Both the position numbers and the translations under genes were made by a program. Below the pieces are notes generated by a model. That model did no database searches. It was not told the origin of the DNA and saw only the letters and a program-made list of their open reading frames with translations. Positions 44,795-53,897 of a stretch of DNA of 64,000 nucleotides are shown here, piece by piece. This stretch comes from Flaviflexus massiliensis. Lineage in GTDB: Bacteria > Actinomycetota > Actinomycetes > Actinomycetales > Actinomycetaceae. The stretch's first letter is position 1; each line of letters opens with the position of its first letter. Location: NCBI RefSeq assembly GCF_001375495.1, contig NZ_LN831056.1:124001-188000 (forward strand), in the 5' to 3' direction.

Positions 44795-45133
44795 TATCGC
44801 TCTATATGCCTAGTCCGAAGAATCACAGAGCACGGTCTTTTCAGGAGTAGCACGGAGCACCGAGGCACGGTTGGTGTGAGGTTTCGTGGGATGAAGGTCC
44901 CGGATCGATCGAAGGAAATCTCACTGACGTTGCAGGAAGTTCCCGGGTGGCACTCTTGACTGAATCTGGAAGTTACGCGGTCGGGTGAAACCGGGGGAGT
45001 GGCCACCATGTGCCTTAGTGCTCATGGCGCTGTGACCAGGGGAAACGTCGACTGTAGTTGCGGAATTACTGGGTCGTTTTGTGCAAAGACGTTCAAGACC
45101 CCTCCCGTGTTTCGACCGGTAGTCAAGTCCCGG

Positions 45134-46487
<1,354 letters not shown>

Positions 46488-46538
46488 AACCCGAGCGGGA
46501 CATTTTGACGTGTCCCACACGTGTTGAGTAAGCGACAC

Positions 46539-46576
46539 AGAGCCGGCCCTGCAGTAAAAACCGTGGGGCCGGCTCT
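46539..46576 (+). terminator. Terminator after eno
   Basis: 11-bp arms AGAGCCGGCCC (46539-46549) and GGGCCGGCTCT (46566-46576) with a 16-base A-rich loop; a smaller ACGTGT-CCC-ACACGT hairpin precedes it (46508-46522). The stem ends only 12 bases before the ftsB start, so readthrough or an overlapping promoter must supply ftsB. Confidence 0.75.
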
Positions 46577-46588
46577 ACTATGGAAACC

Positions 46589-47215
46589 ATGAGTTCTCGA
46601 CGCCCCAGCGCATCGCGCGGCCCCAGCAGGCCCGGCGCACCCAGAAGAACCGTGACCGGTGGGCGTTCTCAGCAGCAGAGTTCGACAAAGGACGTGCCGC
46701 GCCTCAAATCAAAACAGCGAGTGAAGCGCAGCATTGTCGTGGGTAGCGAAGGCGGCAAGGTCCGCGCCCTGTCCATGAGGCTCGTCACCGTTGTTCTCGT
46801 TGGCCTACTCGCCATCATCATCGTCGCCCCAACCCTGTCGAACTACCTGAACCAGCAGCAGGAATTGCGTGAACTCAACCGGTCCGTTGAAGAAGCGCAG
46901 GCCAGAATCTCGTCGCTCGAGAACGAGCTGAGACTCTGGAACGACGACGAATACGTCAGGGCCCAGGCACGCGAACGACTCGGCTATGTCAAACCGGGTG
47001 AAGTCCTCTACACGGTCGAAGACCCGACCGAGGGCACGGCTGAAGAGCAGCGGGAAGCCCTCGCAACAGAATTGGAATACAATCGCAGGGCCGCAACCCC
47101 CTGGTTCACCACCATGTGGGATTCGGTGACAATCGCCGGATATAGCAGCGAAGGTGATGACGTGGTTGACCCGACCGACCCGGGCACAACCCCCGATGTA
47201 GGAGAAACCGAGTGA
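46589..47215 (+). CDS. ftsB: FtsB/DivIC-type septum formation protein
   Basis: A 208-residue bitopic membrane protein of the divisome. A basic, disordered cytoplasmic N-terminus (~60 residues, Arg/Ser/Pro-rich) is followed by one transmembrane helix (LVTVVLVGLLAIIIVAPTL). Then comes a coiled coil (QQQELRELNRSVEEAQARIS) and the conserved DivIC end (ARERLGYVKPGEVLY). The extracytoplasmic tail is acidic. FtsB links FtsQ and FtsL to activate septal wall synthesis. ATG 46589 is preferred over ATG 46580 because a GGA lies upstream. It overlaps DUF501 by GTGA. Confidence 0.9.
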   Translation: MSSRRPSASRGPSRPGAPRRTVTGGRSQQQSSTKDVPRLKSKQRVKRSIVVGSEGGKVRALSMRLVTVVLVGLLAIIIVAPTLSNYLNQQQELRELNRSVEEAQARISSLENELRLWNDDEYVRAQARERLGYVKPGEVLYTVEDPTEGTAEEQREALATELEYNRRAATPWFTTMWDSVTIAGYSSEGDDVVDPTDPGTTPDVGETE

Positions 47216-47727
47216 CCGTTTCCGAGGCAGACCTTTTATCCCTCCAAAGGCAACTCCAGCGCGTACCGCGCGGAGTACTGGGAGTGGCCGCACGATGCGG
47301 ATGTGGGGAGCCCACCGTTGTTGAAACAGCCCCCCGGCTTGAGGACGGATCCCCGTTCCCCACACTGTTCTACCTCACCCACCCTCAGGTGGTTCTCGAA
47401 GTGTCCCGCCTCGAGGGAAGCGGCCTCATGGCTGAACTAACCGATCGGCTCGAGACCGATGAGGAACTCGCCGCAAGCTACCGGGCAGCCCATGCAGACT
47501 ACATTGAGCGACGCAACCGCCACGGCGAAGTCGAAGAGATCGCGGGAATCTCAGCGGGCGGCATGCCCACGCGCGTCAAGTGCCTCCATGCCCTCGTCGG
47601 ACACAGTCTCGCAGTCGGCCCCGGCATCAATCCCATCGGCGACCTTGCCCTTTCCCTCATCGACTGGACTCCCGACACCTGCACCTGCGCACAGGACACC
47701 GCCAATCCAGAAGCGAACGAAAGCTAA
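47212..47727 (+). CDS. DUF501 protein
   Basis: A 171-residue cytosolic protein conserved across actinobacteria between ftsB and ppx. Conserved features include GVLGVAARCGCGEPTVVET, LPTLFYLTHP-like PFPTLFYLTHPQVV, GISAGGMPTRVKCLHALVGH and the C-terminal CTCAQD. The clustered Cys/His (CGCG, KCLH, CTC) could bind a metal, but that is inference; no activity has been assigned to the family to my knowledge. It starts at GTG 47212 within the ftsB stop. Confidence 0.9.
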   Translation: MTVSEADLLSLQRQLQRVPRGVLGVAARCGCGEPTVVETAPRLEDGSPFPTLFYLTHPQVVLEVSRLEGSGLMAELTDRLETDEELAASYRAAHADYIERRNRHGEVEEIAGISAGGMPTRVKCLHALVGHSLAVGPGINPIGDLALSLIDWTPDTCTCAQDTANPEANES

Positions 47728-47880
47728 CGAGCTGGTCCCGGGCACCAATCCTTGTGTGCCTGAAAGCGGCAGGAAGCCTTCGTCCCATGCCGCTGTGCGT
47801 GGAGAATGGGTTTAGCTCAATCCGAGAAAGATCACGATTTCGAGGTCGAATCAGTCCACCAATCGTGGCAGTCTTAAGAA

Positions 47881-48819
47881 GTGAAAGTTGCCGGTATTGA
47901 TTGTGGAACCAACTCCATTCGTCTTCTCATAGCCTCGGTTGAACCAGGCAAACCCCTCGTCGACATTGTGCGAACCATGGAAGTGGTGCGTCTCGGCCAG
48001 GGAGTCGACACGAGAGGCGAATTCGCCCAGGAAGCGCTCGACCGCACCTTTGCGGCAGCAGAACGCTACGCACAGCTCTGCCAGGAACACGAGGTAGAGG
48101 CAATCAGATTCGTTGCGACCTCGGCGACGCGGGATGCTCGCAATCGGGACGTATTCATCTCCGGCATCCACGACCGCCTCGGAGTTATCCCCGAAGTGGT
48201 GTCTGGCGAACGGGAAGCACAGCTGTCCTTCCACGGTGCCGCATCCGTCCTCGACTCGAACGAACCGGTTGCCGTTGTCGATCTTGGTGGCGGATCCACC
48301 GAAATTGTGCTCGGCTCCAAAGAGCAGGGAGTTATCGGCGCGCATTCTATGAACGTGGGATGCGTTCGCATGTTCGAACGCCACTTCCGCAACGACCCAC
48401 CAAGCGATTTCGAGATCGAGGCAGCGCGGGCCGATGTTCGTATGACACTGGATGAGGCGGGAAAAACAGTCGACTTCACACAGGCCACCCGTTTGATCGG
48501 CCTGGCAGGCACGGTTACAACCGTCACGGCTCGTGCGCTCGGATTGCCCACGTACGACCCGAAGCAGATTGATGCTGCCACCCTGAGCGTTGAGCAGGTT
48601 CACGAGGCCTGCGACTGGTTCCTCTCCGCAATGAAGGAGGAACGGGAAGCAGAAGGTTACCTCCATCCCGGCCGCGTTGACGTCATCGGCGCCGGTGCCC
48701 TTGTCTGGTCCGAAGTCGTGGCACGGTTTGAACGGGACAGTGGGCTGACCGAGGTCACCACATCCGAGCACGACATTCTTGACGGCATTGCACTCTGGGC
48801 CGCGGGAGAAATCGAGTAG
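47881..48819 (+). CDS. ppx: Ppx/GppA-family exopolyphosphatase
   Basis: A 312-residue ASKHA-fold phosphatase hydrolysing polyphosphate and possibly pppGpp. Motifs: VAGIDCGTNSIRLLIA (phosphate loop), FVATSATRDARNRD, VVDLGGGSTEIVLGS and GLAGTVTTVTA. It is the short actinobacterial form without the C-terminal HD-like domain. GTG 47881 has no clear ribosome-binding site; TCTTAA just upstream resembles a -10, so a leaderless message is possible. A polyphosphate kinase of the PPK2 type is encoded at 58232. Confidence 0.93.
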   Translation: MKVAGIDCGTNSIRLLIASVEPGKPLVDIVRTMEVVRLGQGVDTRGEFAQEALDRTFAAAERYAQLCQEHEVEAIRFVATSATRDARNRDVFISGIHDRLGVIPEVVSGEREAQLSFHGAASVLDSNEPVAVVDLGGGSTEIVLGSKEQGVIGAHSMNVGCVRMFERHFRNDPPSDFEIEAARADVRMTLDEAGKTVDFTQATRLIGLAGTVTTVTARALGLPTYDPKQIDAATLSVEQVHEACDWFLSAMKEEREAEGYLHPGRVDVIGAGALVWSEVVARFERDSGLTEVTTSEHDILDGIALWAAGEIE

Positions 48820-48951
48820 GTCCAACCATCCGGGAATTCTTACCCGCTTCCGCTTTCTAGCGGCTTCAAACTCATCCCGACCAGGGATCGTTCTACAGCA
48901 CCCTACGGGGCACTTTGGGCTGATTATATGGTGGGGTGGAAAGGAGTCGAT

Positions 48952-49442
48952 ATGACGACAATGACGCAGGCTGATCGGAAATTCCTTACCCGGGGGCTGT
49001 TGAACTCGCCAGAGAGGCCCTCGGTGACGGCGATGAACCCTTTGGATCCGTCCTTGTGCTCGAAGGTGAGGAGCTGTTCGCCGACCGAAATCGGGTCAGC
49101 GGGGGTGACAATACTCGCCACCCCGAATTTGAGATTGCGCGATGGGCGGCAGAGAATCTCAGCCCGGACCAGCGCAAGAAGGCAGTGGTCTACACCTCGG
49201 GCGAGCACTGCCCCATGTGTTCAGCCGCGCACGCCTGGGTCGGGCTCGGCCCGATCTACTACGCCAGTTCAAGCAAGCAACTTGCGGGCTGGTTTGCGGA
49301 GTGGGGGATCCCGCCAGGGCCCGTGGAAACGCTCCCCATCAACCAGGTAGCCACCGGAATTGAGGCAACCGGACCCGATGAAGAACTGAGCGAGCAGGTG
49401 AAACTCCTCCAGCAAGCAGCGCACGGAGTAGGCGGAAACTAG
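48952..49442 (+). pseudogene. Nucleoside/guanine deaminase-like protein, frameshifted at a G run
   Basis: ATG 48952 with AAGGAG upstream starts MTTMTQADRKFL; the frame is then lost at CGGGGG (48991-48996). The other frame immediately gives the expected VELAREALGDGDEPFGSVLV and runs intact to 49442. The zinc site is recognisable: HPEFEIARW (His and catalytic Glu region) and SGEHCPMCSAAHAW (two Cys). This is the cytidine/deoxycytidylate deaminase fold, closest by eye to guanine deaminase or small tRNA-adenosine-deaminase-like proteins. A change of one base (or two) in the five-G run restores the whole gene, so this may be a homopolymer sequencing error or phase variation. If genuine, the first helices are lost. 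Confidence 0.85.
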
Positions 49443-49555
49443 AAGACTCGTAGACGGAGCGTTCGATCCCTCGAACAAGACTCAGAAATCAAGTCAGATC
49501 CAGAATCTGATCCCTCCATACTCTGTCTATTCAGACAATGATCTATTAACAAGGG

Positions 49556-49597
49556 AGCGGGTAGTGAGCAGGAGATTCTCCTTACTCGCCACCCGCT
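49556..49597 (-). terminator. Long imperfect stem-loop after nhaA
   Basis: AGCGGGTAGTGAGCAGGAGA pairs with the complement ending at 49597 (about 20 bp, three mismatches or wobbles, one bulge) with a tight loop, 26 bases past the nhaA stop. Confidence 0.7.
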
Positions 49598-49623
49598 ATC
49601 GCGTCTTGGGTTACGTTTCCCGA

Positions 49624-50934
49624 CTATGGGTTGTTAATTCCAGGACTGGTTGCACCCGACTCGGGGAGCTCATCCGGATCGAGGTTGGGCTTGCCGTCGA
49701 GGCGAATATCGTCCGAGGTGGCGTCATGCAGTTTCGGAGCATCATTCGCGTGAGCAAGGGACCTGATGTGAACCGCAATTGATCCGAGGACCGCGGAGAG
49801 TAGGGTGCCGATAATGACGGCGACACGGGCGTAACCAGCCACGTCCAGGCTCTGATCGAAGGAGAGCTGGGCGATTAGGAGGGACACGGTGAAGCCGATA
49901 CCGGCGATGAGCGAGACAGCCGCAATGTCAGCAAGGAGCAGTCCCTTACCGAGCCGCAATCTGAACACCTTGGTGAGGAGGACTGTGCCGCCCCAAATAC
50001 CAATGAACTTACCCACGGGTAGGGCGAGGTAGATGGCGAGTGCAACCGGGTGGGTGAAAACGTCACCGAGACCGCCAGAATCCACGATGTTCACACCGGC
50101 CGCGAAGAAGGCGAAGATGGGGAGAACGATGCCGGAGGACCAGAAGTCGAGCTTCTCACCAAAGAATTCAGTGAGGGGCTTCGATTCCTTCGCTGCCGCA
50201 ATGGCAGGAATGGACAGACCCATGAGAACGCCCGCGATTGTGGCGTGCACACCCGAGGCGTGCATGGTTGCCCAGGCGAAGATCGCGATAGGCCACAGCA
50301 GCCACCAGTGGGTGATCCGCTTGTTGACGAGCACAGCGAACACAATGATCGTGGCGAAAGACACTGCGAGCCAGAGGAAAGAGATTGACGAGGTGAAGAA
50401 GATCGCGATGATCAAAATGCCCAGGAGGTCATCAACGACGGCGAGAGTGAGGAGGAAGGTGCGCGCTGCGGTGGGGAGGCCCTTCCCGAACAGCCCAAGT
50501 ACTGCAAGGGCAAACGCAATATCCGTTGCCACCGGGATCGCCCACCCGTCATACACACCGGATCCCGTGATCGTAATGATCAGGACATAGATGAGAACAG
50601 GTCCGGCGATGCCACACACGGCCGCCAGCATGGGGACCAGCGCCTGCTTGATATCCCTCAGACTTCCGGTGATGAACTCGGTCTTGAGCTCAAGGCCGAT
50701 GACAAAGAAAAAGATGGCGAGCAGACCATCGGAAGCCCACGTGGCGATCGACAGGTCGAGGCCGATCGATGATGGTCCAACGATCGTGTTCGACAGGTCG
50801 AAATACGATTCGCGTGCGGGAGAGTTCGCCCAAATGAGCGCGATGAGTGCCCCGAGCATGAGCATGCCACCCGCAAAGGTCTCCGAATGGAGCTTCCCTC
50901 TATACCAGGTGATGGGATTCATGGTTGCCGCCAA
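49624..50934 (-). CDS. nhaA: Na+/H+ antiporter NhaA
   Basis: A 436-residue inner-membrane antiporter extruding Na+ or Li+ in exchange for H+ at alkaline pH. Characteristic segments: FFFVIGLELKTEFITGSL, the double-Asp motif LTLAVVDDLLGILIIAIFF (TM5, ion-binding Asp pair), AIPVATDIAFALAVLGLFG (TM4 unwound region) and GIGFTVSLLIAQLSF. About twelve membrane helices. The acidic C-terminal tail (~40 residues) is longer than in E. coli. The start is taken as TTG 50934, because AGGAGGA lies exactly 6 bases upstream; the ATG 24 bases earlier lacks a ribosome-binding site, and the ATG 12 bases later lies too far from it. Confidence 0.94.
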   Translation of the reverse strand: MAATMNPITWYRGKLHSETFAGGMLMLGALIALIWANSPARESYFDLSNTIVGPSSIGLDLSIATWASDGLLAIFFFVIGLELKTEFITGSLRDIKQALVPMLAAVCGIAGPVLIYVLIITITGSGVYDGWAIPVATDIAFALAVLGLFGKGLPTAARTFLLTLAVVDDLLGILIIAIFFTSSISFLWLAVSFATIIVFAVLVNKRITHWWLLWPIAIFAWATMHASGVHATIAGVLMGLSIPAIAAAKESKPLTEFFGEKLDFWSSGIVLPIFAFFAAGVNIVDSGGLGDVFTHPVALAIYLALPVGKFIGIWGGTVLLTKVFRLRLGKGLLLADIAAVSLIAGIGFTVSLLIAQLSFDQSLDVAGYARVAVIIGTLLSAVLGSIAVHIRSLAHANDAPKLHDATSDDIRLDGKPNLDPDELPESGATSPGINNP

Positions 50935-51041
50935 AACTTTTCCTCCTGTGATCTGCATTGACCGTGATCTGCCTCCACTTTACTCCGGACAATCCAAACG
51001 AATTCTGTGATTACCGGCGGCGTCTTGCATAATTGAACGAG

Positions 51042-51115
51042 GCCCCCGTAGCCCAATCGGCAGAGGCAGTCGACTTAAAATCGATTCAGTATGGGTTCGA
51101 GTCCCATCGGGGGTA
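51042..51115 (+). tRNA. tRNA-Leu (anticodon TAA) with short variable arm
   Basis: Acceptor GCCCCCG/CGGGGGT (with G1-U72), D arm GCC...GGC, anticodon stem GTCGA/TCGAT with loop CT-TAA-AA (anticodon 51076-51078), T arm ATGGG-TTCGAGT-CCCAT, discriminator A at 51115, no encoded CCA (CCG follows). The variable region is only 5 bases (TCAGT), giving a class I cloverleaf, unusual for leucine. Confidence 0.85.
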
Positions 51116-51518
51116 CCGCAAGGTCAGGGAAACATTGAGGTTAAGGCCGATTTCAGCCGGGGCCAGTGGATTCACTCTCGTCGATTTCCGCTCGGGTTTC
51201 TAGCTTCACCAACGCTTCTATTGAACATGTCACAGTTGCGCCCAAGGTGGCAAAAAAGAGCAACTGGCAACAGGGAATCGGGCAAATTGGATGAAGCGAG
51301 GGTGCATTCAGGATATAAAAATCAAGGTGAGAGGCTGGCGGGAGCAGTCAGAGGCACCTGCCCGAGAGGTACGTACGAAATGCCTGTTCCCGCTTCCTGG
51401 TAGGTAGCTGATTGCGGGTAGTTCACCCCGCGCTCAATAGCGGTCGGAACCTGTGTTTCTCCAGACTCGTTGGATAGAATGCAAGAAGTGCACCACTAGA
51501 TCTTGGAGGAATTGCATA
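51116..51518. other. Intergenic region between tRNA-Leu and the BI-1 gene
   Basis: No gene supported in 403 bases; short open frames here lack ribosome-binding sites and family resemblance. A TAGAAT box at 51475-51480 is the best -10 for the gene at 51519, with a weak TGTGTT 17 bases upstream of it. Confidence 0.4.
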
Positions 51519-52448
51519 ATGAGCAATCCGATTATGTCGCGCAACTCGTACTTCACCGAGCAGCGCACCCCGGCCGGTTACCCGACCATGCCGGGTTACG
51601 CCCCCGGAAATGGCCAGCAGGCCAACCCCAACCAGTACGGCCAGCAGCAACAGCAGTACGACTACCAGCAGGCGGCTCCCGAATACGGCTACCAGCAGGA
51701 TGTTTTCGGTCAGATGCCGGCGGACCGTGCGGCTAACGGTGAACCCGCGCTGACGTACGAAGACGTCATGATGAAGACGGGCATCCTTCTCGGCATCACA
51801 ATTCTCACGGGTGCCCTTTCTTGGATGTTTTTCATCCCGTCAAATGCCACCTCGAGCGACGTCAGCTTGGGAATGACCGTTGCGGTTGTTAGTTCCCTTG
51901 CCGCCTTCGTGCTCGGCCTCGTCATGGCATTTAAGCGCCAGATCGGCCCCGGCCTTTCGATCGGCTACTCGGCACTCCAGGGTGTCGCTCTCGGTACCTT
52001 GACCGGTGCGCTGGAGATAATCTACCCCGGCATCGCAGTCCAGACGATCCTCGCCACCGTATCCGTTGTCGCGGTCTGCTGGTTCCTGCACACCACCGGT
52101 CTGGTTCGCACCACCTCGAAGGGTATGAAGATCGTCTTGACGGTCATGATCGCGTCGATCGTCTTTTCCCTCGCCAACCTGTTCCTCTCCTGGACCGGCA
52201 TCGTCGACGCTCCCTGGGGCATGCGTTCCGCTGAAATTGCCGGCATCCCGCTCGGCGTCATCCTCGGCTTCGTCATGATCCTCGTCGCCTCCTACATGCT
52301 CATCAACGACTTTGAGGTCGCCAAGATCGCCGTCGCGAACCGCGCACCAAAGTCGTTTGCATGGACTGCGGCCGTCGGCATCGTCATGACCATCCTCTGG
52401 ATCTACCTCGAGATCCTCCGCCTCATCGCCATCCTCAACCAGGACTAG
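51519..52448 (+). CDS. Bax inhibitor-1/YccA family membrane protein
   Basis: A 309-residue membrane protein. The first ~75 residues are soluble and rich in Gln, Tyr, Pro and Gly (GQQQQQYDYQQ), a low-complexity arm. Seven hydrophobic helices follow from YEDVMMKTGILLGITILTGA to LEILRLIAILNQD. The conserved acidic residues of the BI-1 fold appear in INDFEVAKIAV. Bacterial homologues leak Ca2+ or H+ in a pH-dependent way, or interact with FtsH; the role here is unknown. ATG 51519 with TTGGAGGA 9 bases upstream is preferred over an upstream in-frame start. Confidence 0.9.
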   Translation: MSNPIMSRNSYFTEQRTPAGYPTMPGYAPGNGQQANPNQYGQQQQQYDYQQAAPEYGYQQDVFGQMPADRAANGEPALTYEDVMMKTGILLGITILTGALSWMFFIPSNATSSDVSLGMTVAVVSSLAAFVLGLVMAFKRQIGPGLSIGYSALQGVALGTLTGALEIIYPGIAVQTILATVSVVAVCWFLHTTGLVRTTSKGMKIVLTVMIASIVFSLANLFLSWTGIVDAPWGMRSAEIAGIPLGVILGFVMILVASYMLINDFEVAKIAVANRAPKSFAWTAAVGIVMTILWIYLEILRLIAILNQD

Positions 52449-52465
52449 TCGCGACCGAGATTGAC

Positions 52466-52493
52466 ATTGGCCCTCGGGATACCGGGGGCCAAT
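52466..52493 (+). terminator. Intrinsic terminator after the BI-1 gene
   Basis: 12-bp stem ATTGGCCCTCGG (52466-52477)/CCGGGGGCCAAT (52482-52493) with a GATA loop, followed by CCCTTTCTCC. Confidence 0.8.
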
Positions 52494-52565
52494 CCCTTTC
52501 TCCAGCACCTATTCGCTCAATCCGCTGCCGTGCTTGAGCGATGGAACGGATCGTGGTGGGAAGAG

Positions 52566-52602
52566 ATGATTGTGGGGCCGTCAGTGACGGCCCCACAATC
52601 AT
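52566..52602 (-). terminator. 18-bp perfect stem downstream of the FKBP gene
   Basis: Arms 52566-52583 and 52585-52602 are exact complements around one central G, 17 bases after the FKBP stop on the minus strand. It is one of the longest perfect inverted repeats in the window. Confidence 0.75.
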
Positions 52603-52619
52603 GTGAATAAACTCTTTGG

Positions 52620-53024
52620 TTACTTCACGCCAACGATGTCGACAACGAAAACGAGGGTATCGGTGCCGCCGATACCGGCCTGTGGCACGCCGCGTGCGCC
52701 GTAGCCCTTCTCCGGCGGAATGGAGATGACGAGGCGGGAGCCCACGGTCTTGCCGACCAGGGTCTCGTCCCAGCCCTTAATAACCATGCCAACACCGATG
52801 GGGAACGAGGTGGTTTGGCCGCGTTTGTATGACGAGTCGAAGAGGCCACCGTTCCAGATCTGGCCGTGGTAGTTCACCTCAATTTCGCGACCGCCCTGGA
52901 CCACGGGGCCGGTACCTTCTTCAAGGACAATGGCGTGCAAACCGGCAGGGGCCTGCTCGGTCGGGAACTCGAGTGTGGGCTCGTCACCGAACGAACCGGA
53001 GACGTTGGGTAGCTCAACGGACAT
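52620..53024 (-). CDS. FKBP-type peptidyl-prolyl cis-trans isomerase
   Basis: A 134-residue cytosolic PPIase with a single FKBP domain: VVQGGREIEVNYHGQIWNGG, FDSSYKRGQTTSFPIGVGMVIKGWDE, IPPEKGYGARGVPQAGIGG and TLVFVVDIVGV. The Trp floor of the active site (KGWDE) and the Tyr/Phe lining are present. There is no signal peptide. ATG 53024 has AAAGGAA upstream; an upstream in-frame ATG gives a non-family extension. It follows msrA on the same strand with a 65-base gap. Confidence 0.93.
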   Translation of the reverse strand: MSVELPNVSGSFGDEPTLEFPTEQAPAGLHAIVLEEGTGPVVQGGREIEVNYHGQIWNGGLFDSSYKRGQTTSFPIGVGMVIKGWDETLVGKTVGSRLVISIPPEKGYGARGVPQAGIGGTDTLVFVVDIVGVK

Positions 53025-53089
53025 GTGATTCCTTTCAATTATGAACAAGGTCAAGTTTGGCACAGATCGCGTGCGGAGGAGATGGTGGG

Positions 53090-53737
53090 TTATCGTGCGA
53101 TCGGGCAGGGCAGGCCCGTGCGGGAGTGGCAGTTGTATCCGAACGGGTTCTTATCTAGATACTGCTGGTGCTCATCTTCAGCCAGGAAGTATTCTGCTCC
53201 GGGCTCGTTTACTTCGGTTACGATCTGGTCCCGGCCAGCACCGTCCAACACGACCTGGTAGTCGCTGCGGACCTTGAGAGCAGTCTCGTACTGCTCGGGC
53301 GTGGTTGCGAAGATCGCGGACCGGTACTGGGTGCCGCGGTCGTTGCCCTGGCGGTTGAGGGTCGTGGGATCGTGCGACTCAAAGAAAGTTGCAAGTATTT
53401 CGCCGTAGCTCAGCTTCGCCGGATCGTACACAACGCGCACGGTCTCCGTGTGGCCGGTCATGCCCGTGCACACTTCCATGTATGTCGGATTCTGAGTGAA
53501 GCCACCCATGAATCCCACGGAGGTTGTGTAGGCACCCATTTCCCAAAAGATCTTCTCAGCACCCCAGTAGCATCCGAGCGCGAGATACGCCTCTTCCATA
53601 CCCTCGGGAACGGGGCCGGCGAGGGGAGTGCCGAGGACTGTATGGGGGCGGGGATTGGGCAGAACGGGGGTGTCCCTGCCGGGCAGTGCATTCTCCGCCG
53701 TCACGGTTGGTGGCTGGCTGAACTGTAGGAAACTCAT
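53090..53737 (-). CDS. msrA: Peptide methionine-S-sulfoxide reductase
   Basis: Repairs oxidised methionine (S-epimer). The 215-residue protein has the catalytic motif GCYWGAEKIFW with Cys at about 56 (usually GCFWG), GFMGGFTQNPTY, TGHTETVRVVYDP, DPTTLNRQGNDRGTQYRS and C-terminal resolving cysteines (C203, C211) in FGYNCHSRTGLPCPIAR. A ~45-residue N-terminal extension before the fold is common in actinobacteria. GGGGAGG precedes ATG 53737. It fits the peroxide and thiol defence theme of the window. Confidence 0.95.
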   Translation of the reverse strand: MSFLQFSQPPTVTAENALPGRDTPVLPNPRPHTVLGTPLAGPVPEGMEEAYLALGCYWGAEKIFWEMGAYTTSVGFMGGFTQNPTYMEVCTGMTGHTETVRVVYDPAKLSYGEILATFFESHDPTTLNRQGNDRGTQYRSAIFATTPEQYETALKVRSDYQVVLDGAGRDQIVTEVNEPGAEYFLAEDEHQQYLDKNPFGYNCHSRTGLPCPIAR

Positions 53738-53897
53738 GACTGAATTGTCCTCCCCACCATCATTATTCTCAAGGAATCTCGCCAGGGAAGGAATTGCGCA
53801 AATACCCCCAGGATCAAGATAAATGAAGAATTCTTGTGGTGTGCCGGATACCAGCTCTGATCAGTACAATGATTCCTTGAAGCTACGAGAGGGAGAC

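Noticed and set aside
49056-49442. Deaminase as an intact shorter gene starting at TTG 49056
   Set aside because: The preceding frame encodes the missing N-terminal helices and has a good start and ribosome-binding site, so a frameshift explains the data better.
51221-51403. 60-codon plus-strand frame after tRNA-Leu
   Set aside because: No ribosome-binding site, no conserved pattern; treated as intergenic.
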